Of a stretch of 64,000 bases of DNA, positions 43,030 through 51,554 are shown one piece after another. A model generated the notes under the pieces. The model was given only the letters and a program-made list of their open reading frames with translations. It was not told where the DNA came from and ran no database searches. This DNA comes from Bog-756 sp963699055 (GTDB lineage Bacteria; Actinomycetota; Acidimicrobiia; Acidimicrobiales; RAAP-2), in contig CAVOTA010000001.1 in assembly GCA_963699055.1 (NCBI GenBank), positions 124,001-188,000 of the forward strand, in the 5' to 3' direction. Position 1 is the first letter of the stretch. Each line of letters begins with the position of its first letter. The translations under genes and the position numbers were made by a program.

Positions 43030-44557
43030 CCTGGCGGTCGAGTCCCTCCCAGTAGGGGGCGCGCAGTCGGAATTTCTGGAGCTTTCCGGTGGCGGTGCGC
43101 GGGAGCTCGGTGCGCAGCTCCACCTGCTTCGGGCACTTGTAGCCGGCCAACGCCCCCCGGCAGTGGGCGATGACCACCTCCTCGGTGACGCCGCTCTCCT
43201 CGGCCACCACCACCAGGGCCAGGACCATCTCACCCCACTTGTCGTGGGGGACCCCGATGACGGCCACCTCGACCACGCCGTCGAGGGAGAAGATGGCGTC
43301 CTCGACCTCGATGGACGAGACGTTCTCCCCGCCGGTGATGATCACGTCCTTCTTGCGGTCGAGGATGCTCAGGTGACCCTCGTCGTCGATCATCCCGCCG
43401 TCGCCGGTGTGGAACCACCCGTCGGCCAGGGCGGCCGCCGTCTCCTCGGGCTGGCGCCAGTACCCGGCCATGACCGTGTTGGACCGGGCCAGCACCTCGC
43501 CCCGTCCGTCGACCATGAGCTCGGTGCCCACCGCCGGGGCACCGGCCCGCATGAGCTTGCGGGCCCGCTCGTCCGAAGGAAGACCGTCCCATTCGGACCG
43601 GGCCCGGTTGACGGTCAGGACGGGCGAGGTCTCGGTGAGCCCGTAGATCTGGATGAACTCCCAGCCCAGCTCGGACTCGATCCGCTCGATGGTCTTCGAC
43701 GGCGGCGGCGCCCCGGCGACGACGATCCGGGTGGTGCCCCGTCCCGGCAGCTCGCCGTCCCACGCCGGGACGGCCTCCAGCACGGCGTTGACCACCGCCG
43801 GCGCCGCGCACAGGAGGGTGACCCCGTGGCGCCCGACGCGGCGCAGGATCTCGGTGCCGTCCACCTTGCGCAGGGCCACCTGGGTCACGCCCATGGCCGC
43901 CGTGGTCCAGGGCATGCCCCACCCGTTGGCGTGGAACATGGGCAGGGTGTGGAGGTACACGTCGCGGTCGGACACCCCGGTGTGCCATCCGAACACGGTG
44001 GCGTTGACCCAGCAGTTGCGATGGGTCAGCTGCACACCCTTCGGGCGCGCCGTGGTGCCGGACGTGTAGTTGATGGTGGCCGTCGCCGACTCGTCGGAGA
44101 CCCACGCCTGCGGCTCGGTGTCGGGCACGTACAGTTCGGCGTCGCTGTCGGTGCCGAGCACGAACCGCCGCGCCGGCCCGACACCGGCCAGCGCCTCGTC
44201 GAGCTCCGGGTCCACCAGCAGGACCGAGGCGCCCGAGTGCTCGAGGATGTACTCGACCTCGGCGCGGGCCAGCCGGAAGTTGACCGGGACGAGGATGCGC
44301 CCCCAGCCGGACACCCCGAAGAACGACGTGAGCAGTCGGGCCGAGTTGTGGGAGACGACCGCCACCCGTTCGCCGGGTCCGATCCCCAGGGCGTCGAGCC
44401 CGGCGGCCTGGGCCCGTGCCCGTGCGGCGAGCCCGGCGAAGGTGAGGGGCGCCCACGGTTCGGCCGGCTGGTCGGGCTCGTCGACCACCGCCACCCGCTC
44501 GGGGTAGGTGGCCGCGGCCCGGTCGAGGAAGTCACGGACGTTGAATTCGAGGTGCAT
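43022..44557 (-). CDS. Fatty-acyl-CoA ligase / AMP-binding enzyme
   Basis: This 511-residue member of the ANL superfamily activates an acid to acyl-AMP and then acyl-CoA. Motifs: P-loop-like INYTSGTTARPKGVQLTHRN (about residues 165-185), IYGLTETSPVLTV (A5), GWFHTGDGGMIDDEGHL (A7), DRKKDVIITGGENVSSIEVE (A8), and the catalytic Lys in RTATGKLQKFRLR near the end. Medium- or long-chain acids are likely, but this is not decided. ATG 44557 is preceded by AGGGGGA. The gene ends eight bases inside the convergent hydrolase. Confidence 0.92.
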   Translation of the reverse strand: MHLEFNVRDFLDRAAATYPERVAVVDEPDQPAEPWAPLTFAGLAARARAQAAGLDALGIGPGERVAVVSHNSARLLTSFFGVSGWGRILVPVNFRLARAEVEYILEHSGASVLLVDPELDEALAGVGPARRFVLGTDSDAELYVPDTEPQAWVSDESATATINYTSGTTARPKGVQLTHRNCWVNATVFGWHTGVSDRDVYLHTLPMFHANGWGMPWTTAAMGVTQVALRKVDGTEILRRVGRHGVTLLCAAPAVVNAVLEAVPAWDGELPGRGTTRIVVAGAPPPSKTIERIESELGWEFIQIYGLTETSPVLTVNRARSEWDGLPSDERARKLMRAGAPAVGTELMVDGRGEVLARSNTVMAGYWRQPEETAAALADGWFHTGDGGMIDDEGHLSILDRKKDVIITGGENVSSIEVEDAIFSLDGVVEVAVIGVPHDKWGEMVLALVVVAEESGVTEEVVIAHCRGALAGYKCPKQVELRTELPRTATGKLQKFRLRAPYWEGLDRQVN

Positions 44558-44662
44558 CGTTCCCCCTGGGACGCCGGTCAGGTCCACCATCTAAGCAAAT
44601 GCGGCCCCGGCCACCGTGGGCGGGCGCCCCGCGGGTACGTGCCGCCGGGGGTGCGCCCTCGC

Positions 44663-44668
44663 TACGGT
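44663..44668 (+). promoter_or_regulatory. -10 element (TACGGT) of a probable leaderless transcript
   Basis: TACGGT ends six bases before the ATG at 44675. Confidence 0.4.
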
Positions 44669-44674
44669 GGGGCG

Positions 44675-45595
44675 ATGCCTGCTCCCCGTGTCGCCGTCGG
44701 TCCCTTCCCCTCCGACTTCGCCGTCGACGCCGTGCGCGCCGGCGGTGGCGAGGTCGTCGACCTGGGCGACGGGCCCGACAGCCTGGTGTGGCTCGACCCG
44801 GGAGACGTCGCCGGGCTGGCCTCCTGGCTGGCCGAGGTCCCCGACGCCCGGTGGGTCCAGCTGCCCTTCGCCGGCGTGGAGCGGGTGGCCGAGGCCGGCC
44901 TGCTGGATACCGACCGGGTGTGGACGTGCGCCAAGGGCGCCTATGCCGAGCCGGTGGCCGAGCACGCCCTCACGCTGGCGCTGGCCGGCCTTCGCCACCT
45001 GCCCGCCCGTGTCGAGGCCCGGTCGTGGGGGATCCCGGCGGGGACGAGCCTGTTCGACCGGGACGTGACCATCGTCGGCGGCGGCGGGATCGCGGCGTCG
45101 CTGCTGTCGCTGCTGGCGCCGTACCGGGTGCGGGCGACCGTGGTGCGCCGCCGGGCGGACCCGGTGCCCGGTGCCGCCCGGGTGCTGCCTCCCGAGGAGC
45201 TCCACGCCGCCCTGTCGGGGGCGTTGGTGGTGGTGCTCGCCCTGGCCCTCACACCCGAGACGGTCGGGATCGTCGGCCGGGACGAACTCGAGGTCATGGG
45301 GCCGTCGTCGTGGCTGGTCAACGTGGCCCGCGGTCGACACGTGGACACCGCCGCACTGGTGACGGCCCTCGGCGCCGGCGCCGTGGGCGGTGCCGCCCTC
45401 GACGTGACCGACCCCGAGCCGCTGCCCGACGGCCACCCGCTGTGGGGTCGCCACGACTGCATCATCACCCCACACACGGCGGACACCATCGAGATGGTCG
45501 TGCCCCTGCTGGCGGAGCGGATCCGGACCAACGTGGCCCGGCTGGTCGACGGCGCGCCCCTGGTGGGGCGAGTGGACCCGGTCGCCGGCTACTGA
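44675..45595 (+). CDS. D-isomer-specific 2-hydroxyacid dehydrogenase
   Basis: This 306-residue NAD(P)-dependent dehydrogenase has VTIVGGGGIAASLLSLLAPY in the cofactor domain (about residues 127-146), catalytic Arg in NVARGRHVDTAAL (about 225), Glu in DVTDPEPLPDGHPLW (about 253) and His in IITPHTADTIEM (about 270). The N-terminal substrate domain is shorter and more divergent than in SerA or lactate dehydrogenase, and the first Gly of the usual GxGxxG is part of a four-Gly run. The substrate is unknown. It is convergent with the response regulator (18-base gap). Confidence 0.85.
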   Translation: MPAPRVAVGPFPSDFAVDAVRAGGGEVVDLGDGPDSLVWLDPGDVAGLASWLAEVPDARWVQLPFAGVERVAEAGLLDTDRVWTCAKGAYAEPVAEHALTLALAGLRHLPARVEARSWGIPAGTSLFDRDVTIVGGGGIAASLLSLLAPYRVRATVVRRRADPVPGAARVLPPEELHAALSGALVVVLALALTPETVGIVGRDELEVMGPSSWLVNVARGRHVDTAALVTALGAGAVGGAALDVTDPEPLPDGHPLWGRHDCIITPHTADTIEMVVPLLAERIRTNVARLVDGAPLVGRVDPVAGY

Positions 45596-45613
45596 CCGAC
45601 GCCGCGACGCGCC

Positions 45614-46363
45614 CTACCGGGCCGGGTCGCGGTCGCCGACCGGCGTATAGCGGTAGCCGTAGCCCCGGATGGCCTCGAGCACGTCCTTCTGCTCGTCCTG
45701 CCAGCCCAGCTTGCGGCGGAGGCGCAGGACGGTGAACTTGACCCGCTCCGGGCCGATGCCGAACGGGTCGTTCCACACCTGCTCGAGCAGCTGCTGGGTG
45801 GCGAGCGCCTGTCCGGGGTGGCGGACGAACATCTGGAGCAGCTGGAACTCGAGCTTGGTGAGCCCGACCACCTCGCCGTCCACCCGGACCTCGCGTGCCG
45901 GCCAGTCGACCTCCAGGTTGCCGTCGCGGTACACGTTCGGCTCCTCGGCCACGACGGTGGAGGCGGCCTGGCTGCGGCGGAGCAGCGCCTGGATGCGTGC
46001 GCCGAGCTCCTGGACGCCGAAGGGCTTGGTCAGGTAGTCGTCGGCGCCGCCGGTGAGGCCGCGGACCTTGTCCTGCTCGAGGTCGTGGGCGGTGAGGATG
46101 AGCACGGGCACCTCGGACAGGTCACGGATGCGCTCCAGTACCTCCCACCCGTCCATGCCGGGCAGTCCGATGTCGAGTACGACCAGGTCGGGACGCTCCT
46201 CGAAGAAGTTGCGCAGCCCGTTGCGGCCGTCGGCGACCACGACACCGGTCCCGTTCTGCTTCGCGACCACCCGCCGGACCGCCTCGGCGATCGAGGGGTC
46301 GTCCTCGAGGATGAGGACCCGTGTCGTACCTGCGACCTGTTCAGGGCTCAGTGTGGTGGTCAT
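45614..46363 (-). CDS. OmpR/PhoB-type response regulator
   Basis: This 249-residue regulator has a receiver domain (about 15-130) with the acidic pair EDD (20-22), phospho-acceptor Asp64 in LVVLDIGLPGMDGW, Thr in LILTAHD and Lys in YLTKPFG. A C-terminal winged helix (about 150-240) follows, with TKLEFQLLQMFVRHPG, RVKFTVLRLRRKLGW and IRGYGYRYTP. It starts 12 bases after the end of the transporter-kinase gene, so they form a two-component operon. Its targets are likely transport or catabolism genes for whatever the fused permease senses. Confidence 0.94.
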   Translation of the reverse strand: MTTTLSPEQVAGTTRVLILEDDPSIAEAVRRVVAKQNGTGVVVADGRNGLRNFFEERPDLVVLDIGLPGMDGWEVLERIRDLSEVPVLILTAHDLEQDKVRGLTGGADDYLTKPFGVQELGARIQALLRRSQAASTVVAEEPNVYRDGNLEVDWPAREVRVDGEVVGLTKLEFQLLQMFVRHPGQALATQQLLEQVWNDPFGIGPERVKFTVLRLRRKLGWQDEQKDVLEAIRGYGYRYTPVGDRDPAR

Positions 46364-46375
46364 CTCGCCTGCTCC

Positions 46376-49300
46376 TTAGCTCTGCGTGCCCGGTTGCCCG
46401 CCCACGTCCGGCCCGCGGGCACCGTCGCCCACCCCCGTGACGCCGATCGGCACCAGGTCCTTCTCTTCTCTATCGGCCTCGGCCCCCCGCGCTTGAGCCT
46501 CGAGTTCGCGAGCCGCCTCGGCGGCGTCCGCCGAGGGGAGCCGGACCCGGATGGTGGTCCCCTGTCCCGGGGCCGAGGCCAGGGTCACCGTCCCACCGTG
46601 GTGCTCGACGATGGCCTGGACGATGGCGAGTCCCAGTCCCGTCCCGGGGATGACCTCCTGGGTGGCCTCGGCGCCCCGGACGAACCGGCCGAACACGGCC
46701 TCCTGCTCGTCGGCGGGGATGCCGATCCCGGTGTCGGACACCGACAGCACCACCGAAGTGGCGGTGACCGAGGTCGCCACCTTGATCCGGCCACCAGGCA
46801 GGGTGAACTTCACGGCGTTGGAGACCAGGTTGAGCAGCAGCCGTTCGAGCTGGTTGCCGTCGCCCAGCACCACGGCGCCCTCGGGGCAGGTGCGGGCCTC
46901 CAGGACGAGACCCTTGGCCGACGCCGTCGGCAGCAGCGACTCGACCACGGCGCGTACCAGCGGGTTGGCGTCGACGCGGACCAGGTGGATGTCGTACACG
47001 GCCGAGTTGAGGTGGGACAGGGTGAGGATGTCCTCGATCAGGACCGACAGGCGCACGCTGTTCTGCTCGATGACCTCGAGCATGCGGTCCTGGTCGGGGT
47101 CGACGTCGTCGCCGTCGTCCCGGAGGAGTTCGGTGTAGGCCCGGATCGACGTGAGGGGCGTGCGCAGCTCGTGGGAGAAGGTCGAGAGGAACTCGCTCTT
47201 GGCCCGGTCGAGGTCCTGGAGCTGGCGCACCACCTCGGACTGGCGCTCGTAGAGGCTGGCCTGGACCATGGCCCGGCCCAGGTCGGCGCCGACCGAGTCG
47301 ACCAGGGCGATGTCGTCGTCGTTCCACTCCCCGACGGGTGCGACCATGCCCAGTCCGAGCAGGGCCAGCAGGTCGCCGTTGGCGTCGTGGACGGGCGAGA
47401 GGATCCACGCCGCGTACCCGCTGGTGTCGAGGAAGGCGGGACCGTCGTCGTGCTCCGGTGGCGCCGGCAGGGCGGCGACGTCGGTGATGGCCAGGGTGCC
47501 CCGGCGCTCGGCCACGCCCTCGAGGAACAGGCGGGTGCGCTCCGTCGTCGTCAACGAGACGTCCGACGGTGCGCCCAGACGGTCGGGGTGCCACACGGTG
47601 GGGACGTCGGCCAGGCGCCGGCCGCCCTCGGTGGCGGTGTAGATGGACACGACGTCGACGTCGAGCACCTGGCCGACGGCGGCGGCGATCTCGGCGAGGG
47701 TGGAGGCCAGGTCGGCGCCCTCCAGGTCCGTGGCGCCCAGGCGGGCCGACAGGAAGCGCATGCGGTCGTGCATGTCCTGGCGCCGGCGGTGGGCGTGCTC
47801 GATCTCGTCGTGGGCGGCGATGAGCGCCACGGTGCGGTCCTCGACCAGGCGGGACAGCTCGCCCCGGTGGAACTTGAGCTCGCTGACCGCCTCGTCGAGG
47901 GCCAGGGCGGCCCGCACCACCTCGTGCTGCATCACGTTGAAGCTGTCGGCCATCTGGCCGAACTCGTCGGCCGTGCGCACCACCACCGGCTGGGACGTCA
48001 CCGCGGCATGGGCCCGGTCGAGGTCGTCACCCGCCATGGCCTCCATGGCGGCGGTCAGGTCGGCGAGCGTGCCCTCGGCCAGGTAGTGGGCGGCTTCCTT
48101 CACCTGGTTGGCGGTGTGGGCGATCATGCCCGGCAGGACCAGGCCGACCGAGATGGTGAGGAGGCCGACGACCACGAAGATGTCCTTCAGCATGGCCACC
48201 AGGGCGGCGTTGCCGGGGGCGACGTGGTCGACGGCGATCAGGTAGCCGAGGCCGTCGAGCACCAGCACGACCAGCATGGCGCCGGTCAGCTTCACGTAGA
48301 TCGACCGCTTCAGCCTCGACTCGCCCGCCCGCTTGCGGTCGCCGTGGGCCCGCCATCCGTAGGCCAGCGAGCCCGAGAAGGCCAGCCCCAGGCCGAAGAT
48401 GACGATCGGCAGTCCGAACTGCTCGAAGCCGAAGACGGTGGTGGCGAGCCATGCCAGTGCGGCGGCCACGCCGAGGTAGATGGACAGGTCGTGGGCCCGG
48501 TAGGTGCGGACCCGGTCGGGCTCGTTGCGCCGCAGCAGCCACACGGCCACGCTCGGCAGGGCGATGCCGATCAGGTAGGTGAGGTTGGCCGCCGCCACCA
48601 GCGAGATCGGGTCGCCCAGGAGCAGGAAGGCGATCGAGGCCGCCGCCGTGGTCACGATGGCGACGACGGGGGCGTCGGTACGGGGGGAGCGGTAGCCGAT
48701 GGTGCGCGGCAGCAGGCCGTCCTCGGACAGCTGGGAGAGGGTGCGCGACGCCCCCGAGAGGGGCTGCAGGGTCCCGCAGAACATGTTGAAGGCCACGAAG
48801 CCCACGGCGCAGGCCTTGGCCAGTCCGCCGAAGACGGGTGCGAAGGTCGGTCCGAGCACGGCGGCCAGGTTGCCCTCGAGCGGGCCCGAGCCGAAGACCC
48901 CCAGCCAGACGACGGGGATGAGCACGAAGAACACGCTGGCCATGCCGCCGCTGAACCACATGGCGGCCGGCTGGTCGCGGGCCGGTACCTTCATCTCCCC
49001 CATGTGGCAGGCCGCCGCCTCGAAGGCGGGGGCGGCGAACCCGATCAGGTAGAGGCCGGCCATGACGCTCGTCAGGTGGCCGAAGGTGCCGCCGAAGGGC
49101 GACACCAGGTGGAAGTCGAGGGCCCGGTGCCAGTCGACGTGCCCGGTGGCGACCGGGATGAGGCCCGAGCACAGTGCCAGGGTGAAGGCGATGAGGGCGA
49201 TGGGCTTGGCCACCCGGACGGCCCAGCGCAGGCCGCACAGGTTGACCGCCGTGAAGCCGAGGACGATCAGGGTGGCCATGAGCTTGACCGACGCGTGCGG

Positions 49301-49741
49301 CAGGTACCACTGGTGGATCGCCTCCGCGCTGAAGATGGCGGTCAGTCCGCAGGTCGGGACCCACCCCCACCAGTAGCAGACGCCGGTCAGGTTGGCGAGG
49401 ACGGCGCTGTAGGGGCGGAACGCCTCGGCGCAGGTGGCGGCGATCCCCCCGACCCGGTTGGGGAACATGCACGACAGTTCGATCCACCCGGGCGTGGCCA
49501 TGTAGCTGAGGAGGAGGCCGACGGCGAGCAGGGGGACGGCCATCGTCCCCTGGGCCAGCAGCAGGGCGCCGATCAGGAAGATCGACTGGTTGGAGCCTCC
49601 GAGGGCGAGCGCACTGGCGCCCACCCAGGAGATGGAGCGCGGGTGGGGACGGGACGGGTCCGGCTCCAGCCGTCGCCGACCCGTCGGGGCGGGGGTGGCC
49701 TCCGGTCCCGACGCCGGGGTCTCGGTTCGCTGTCGGCTCAT
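46376..49741 (-). CDS. APC-type transporter fused to a sensor histidine kinase
   Basis: This is a 1121-residue protein. Residues about 35-460 are a complete APC/amino-acid-permease domain with about 12 helices (SISWVGASALALGGSNQSIF at helix 1; AAACHMGEMKVPARDQP is the loop typical of the family). Two more helices lie near 482-542. A HAMP-like segment is near 545-610, a coiled coil 610-670, and a GAF domain about 675-830. HisKA (848-912) has the phospho-acceptor His857 in SHELRTPLTSIR, and HATPase (955-1070) has N-box LLLNLVSNAVKF, G1 DTGIGIP and G2 GTGLGLAIV. Transporter-fused kinases are known, CbrA (sodium-solute symporter type) being the best example; here the input is an APC permease. ATG 49741 is the second copy of a 14-bp duplication. 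It is co-transcribed with the response regulator. Confidence 0.92.
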   Translation of the reverse strand: MSRQRTETPASGPEATPAPTGRRRLEPDPSRPHPRSISWVGASALALGGSNQSIFLIGALLLAQGTMAVPLLAVGLLLSYMATPGWIELSCMFPNRVGGIAATCAEAFRPYSAVLANLTGVCYWWGWVPTCGLTAIFSAEAIHQWYLPHASVKLMATLIVLGFTAVNLCGLRWAVRVAKPIALIAFTLALCSGLIPVATGHVDWHRALDFHLVSPFGGTFGHLTSVMAGLYLIGFAAPAFEAAACHMGEMKVPARDQPAAMWFSGGMASVFFVLIPVVWLGVFGSGPLEGNLAAVLGPTFAPVFGGLAKACAVGFVAFNMFCGTLQPLSGASRTLSQLSEDGLLPRTIGYRSPRTDAPVVAIVTTAAASIAFLLLGDPISLVAAANLTYLIGIALPSVAVWLLRRNEPDRVRTYRAHDLSIYLGVAAALAWLATTVFGFEQFGLPIVIFGLGLAFSGSLAYGWRAHGDRKRAGESRLKRSIYVKLTGAMLVVLVLDGLGYLIAVDHVAPGNAALVAMLKDIFVVVGLLTISVGLVLPGMIAHTANQVKEAAHYLAEGTLADLTAAMEAMAGDDLDRAHAAVTSQPVVVRTADEFGQMADSFNVMQHEVVRAALALDEAVSELKFHRGELSRLVEDRTVALIAAHDEIEHAHRRRQDMHDRMRFLSARLGATDLEGADLASTLAEIAAAVGQVLDVDVVSIYTATEGGRRLADVPTVWHPDRLGAPSDVSLTTTERTRLFLEGVAERRGTLAITDVAALPAPPEHDDGPAFLDTSGYAAWILSPVHDANGDLLALLGLGMVAPVGEWNDDDIALVDSVGADLGRAMVQASLYERQSEVVRQLQDLDRAKSEFLSTFSHELRTPLTSIRAYTELLRDDGDDVDPDQDRMLEVIEQNSVRLSVLIEDILTLSHLNSAVYDIHLVRVDANPLVRAVVESLLPTASAKGLVLEARTCPEGAVVLGDGNQLERLLLNLVSNAVKFTLPGGRIKVATSVTATSVVLSVSDTGIGIPADEQEAVFGRFVRGAEATQEVIPGTGLGLAIVQAIVEHHGGTVTLASAPGQGTTIRVRLPSADAAEAARELEAQARGAEADREEKDLVPIGVTGVGDGARGPDVGGQPGTQS

Positions 49742-49755
49742 CGCTGTCGGCTCAT
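49728..49755. repeat. 14-bp tandem duplication over the kinase start codon
   Basis: CGCTGTCGGCTCAT is present at 49728-49741 and again at 49742-49755. On the minus strand each copy begins with ATG. The first copy encodes M-S-R-Q-R-stop, and that stop overlaps the ATG of the second copy (CGATGA), which opens the long gene. The result is a five-codon leader coupled to the kinase gene. Confidence 0.85.
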
Positions 49756-50031
49756 GTGGGCTCTCGCTCCGTCCACGGACGGACGCTGTCGGGGGCGACC
49801 GCCGGTACGGCCTCGTCGGCCCCCGGTGCCGGTCCGGTTGCTGGTCCTCGGAGCCGGCCCGTTGCCGCCCTGGGGAGGCGCGGGACCCGTCCCACCGGGG
49901 GTATCGACCGGGTCGGGGTCCGCCTTGAGGCGGGCGGTGGCCGGGGGTGGCCGTCGGGCCCCGGTGTCACACCCGTCGTGCAGGATGCGCTGCAGAGGCA
50001 CCGACCGGACCCCTACCGAGGAGGCAGCACC

Positions 50032-50352
50032 GTGACCCCCAGCACCGACCCGACGAGCGACCCCGGTACGACGGCCGTCGGCGGGCTCCGTCCGGGTGTG
50101 GTCGTATCGTTCCCGACGTGCCGCCGGCCGGACGAGCGGACGACGGCGGGGGGCGCACTGACCATCGACTGTGCCGAGTGCGCCCACCGCCACACCGACG
50201 TGTGCGACGACTGCGTGGTCTCCTTCATCGTCGGACGGGAGCCGGAGGACGCCGTGGTGGTGGACGCCGACGAGGCCCGGGCCGTGCGCCTGCTCGAGCG
50301 GGCGGGCCTGGTGCCCGGCGTGCGCCACGAGGCACGCGCCAGCGGCGGGTAA
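50032..50352 (+). CDS. Small cysteine-cluster protein of unknown function
   Basis: This 106-residue protein has a putative metal site in its middle: LTIDCAECAHRHTDVCDDCVV gives C-x2-C … C-x2-C with two His between, which would suit zinc. Flanks are Thr/Pro-rich (N-terminus) and a helical C-terminus (DADEARAVRLLERAGLVPG). GTG 50032 is well supported by GAGGAGG at 50018-50024. I do not recognise a named family. It precedes queG by about 40 bases and is divergent from the kinase gene. Confidence 0.8.
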   Translation: MTPSTDPTSDPGTTAVGGLRPGVVVSFPTCRRPDERTTAGGALTIDCAECAHRHTDVCDDCVVSFIVGREPEDAVVVDADEARAVRLLERAGLVPGVRHEARASGG

Positions 50353-50390
50353 CGCACACGGGGCGGTTCCCGGGCGTGCGACGATGGGGC

Positions 50391-51554
50391 GTGGCAACGA
50401 CCGTCCCACTCCGCCCGCCGACGGCCTCCGCCGCCCGGCGCGGGCTGGCCGCCGAGCTGCTCCGGCTGGGCACGGCGTCCGGCCTCGACGCCGTCGGCAT
50501 CGCCCGGGCCGACGTCTTCGCCGACGACCTGGTCACCCTCCGGGAGCGTCGCCGGGCCGGCCTCCACGGCGGCATGCAGTTCACCTACCGGAACCCGGAA
50601 CGCTCGACCGATCCCGGCCAGGTCGTCGACGGGGCCCGCTCCCTGGTCGTCGGGGCCTGGGGCTACCGCCGGCGGGATCCCGGACCCGAGGGAGGCCGCT
50701 CCGCCGGTCGCCCGGCCGGCGTGGTCGCCCGCTCCTCCGGTCGCCCGGCCGGCGTGGTCGCCCGCTACGCCCGGAGCGACCACTACGCCCCCCTGCGGGC
50801 CGGGCTCGACCGCATCGCCCGACGGCTGACGGAGGACGGCTGGCAGGCCCGGGTGGTGGTCGACGACAACGCGCTGGTCGACCGGGCCGCCGCCCAGCGG
50901 GCCGGTCTCGGCTGGTACGGGCGCAACACCCTCCTCCTCCTGCCCGGGCTCGGGTCGTGGTTCGTGCTCGGCTCCGTGGTGACCGACGCCCTGCTCGACC
51001 CGACCCCGCCCCGCGGGCACACGGCCCCCGCCGAAGGGTGCGGGGCGTGCCGCCGGTGCGTCACCGCCTGCCCCACCGGCGCACTGGTGGGCGACGGTGT
51101 GCTCGACGCCGGGCGCTGCCTGGCGTGGCTGCTCCAGGCGCCCGGCTCCTTCCCGGTGGAGCACCGGGCCGCCCTCGGCGGGCGCATCTACGGGTGCGAC
51201 GAGTGCCAGGAGGCGTGCCCGGTCAACCGCGTGTCCGACCGGCACCGACCCCCGGGTGAGCCCGAACCCGGCTCGGCCGCCACGGTCGACCTGCTCGATC
51301 TACTGACCGACGACGATGCCGGACTGCTCGCCCGCAACGGGCGGTGGTACCTGGCCGAGCGCGATCCCCGCTACCTGCGTCGCAACGCCCTGGTGGCCCT
51401 CGGCAACGTCGGCGACGGGCGCCACCCGGCCACCGAGGCGGTGCTCGCCCGCTGGATCGGTTCCGAGGACGGCCTCCTGGCCGAACACGCCCGGTGGGCG
51501 GCGGAGCGGCTGGGCCGCCCGGACCTGGTCCCGCCGTCCGGTCCGCCGGTATGA
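50391..51554 (+). CDS. queG: Epoxyqueuosine reductase
   Basis: This 387-residue enzyme carries out the last step of queuosine tRNA modification, reducing epoxyqueuosine with cobalamin and two [4Fe-4S] clusters. The cluster motifs are intact: GCGACRRCVTACPTGAL and YGCDECQEACPVNR (about residues 217-275). RERRRAGLHGGMQFTYRNPE and GLGWYGRNTLLLLPGLGSWF are also family marks, and the C-terminus is HEAT-like (RYLRRNALVALGNVGD). An 11-residue tandem duplication (GRPAGVVARS / GRPAGVVARY) sits just before the conserved YARSDHY segment. GTG 50391 or 50376 could start it. The stop overlaps the next gene (ATGA). Confidence 0.93.
   Translation: MATTVPLRPPTASAARRGLAAELLRLGTASGLDAVGIARADVFADDLVTLRERRRAGLHGGMQFTYRNPERSTDPGQVVDGARSLVVGAWGYRRRDPGPEGGRSAGRPAGVVARSSGRPAGVVARYARSDHYAPLRAGLDRIARRLTEDGWQARVVVDDNALVDRAAAQRAGLGWYGRNTLLLLPGLGSWFVLGSVVTDALLDPTPPRGHTAPAEGCGACRRCVTACPTGALVGDGVLDAGRCLAWLLQAPGSFPVEHRAALGGRIYGCDECQEACPVNRVSDRHRPPGEPEPGSAATVDLLDLLTDDDAGLLARNGRWYLAERDPRYLRRNALVALGNVGDGRHPATEAVLARWIGSEDGLLAEHARWAAERLGRPDLVPPSGPPV
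50697..50762 (+). repeat. 33-bp tandem duplication inside queG
   Basis: Two 33-bp units (50697-50729 and 50730-50762) differ at one base (CGCTCCG versus CGCTCCT). In frame, they add 11 residues to QueG without breaking the frame. Confidence 0.85.

Noticed and set aside
45818..50035. A 1405-codon open frame on the plus strand
   Set aside because: It is antisense to the transporter-kinase and response regulator genes; it is rich in Gly/Arg/His/Gln with no domain motif. Long antisense frames are normal in very GC-rich DNA.
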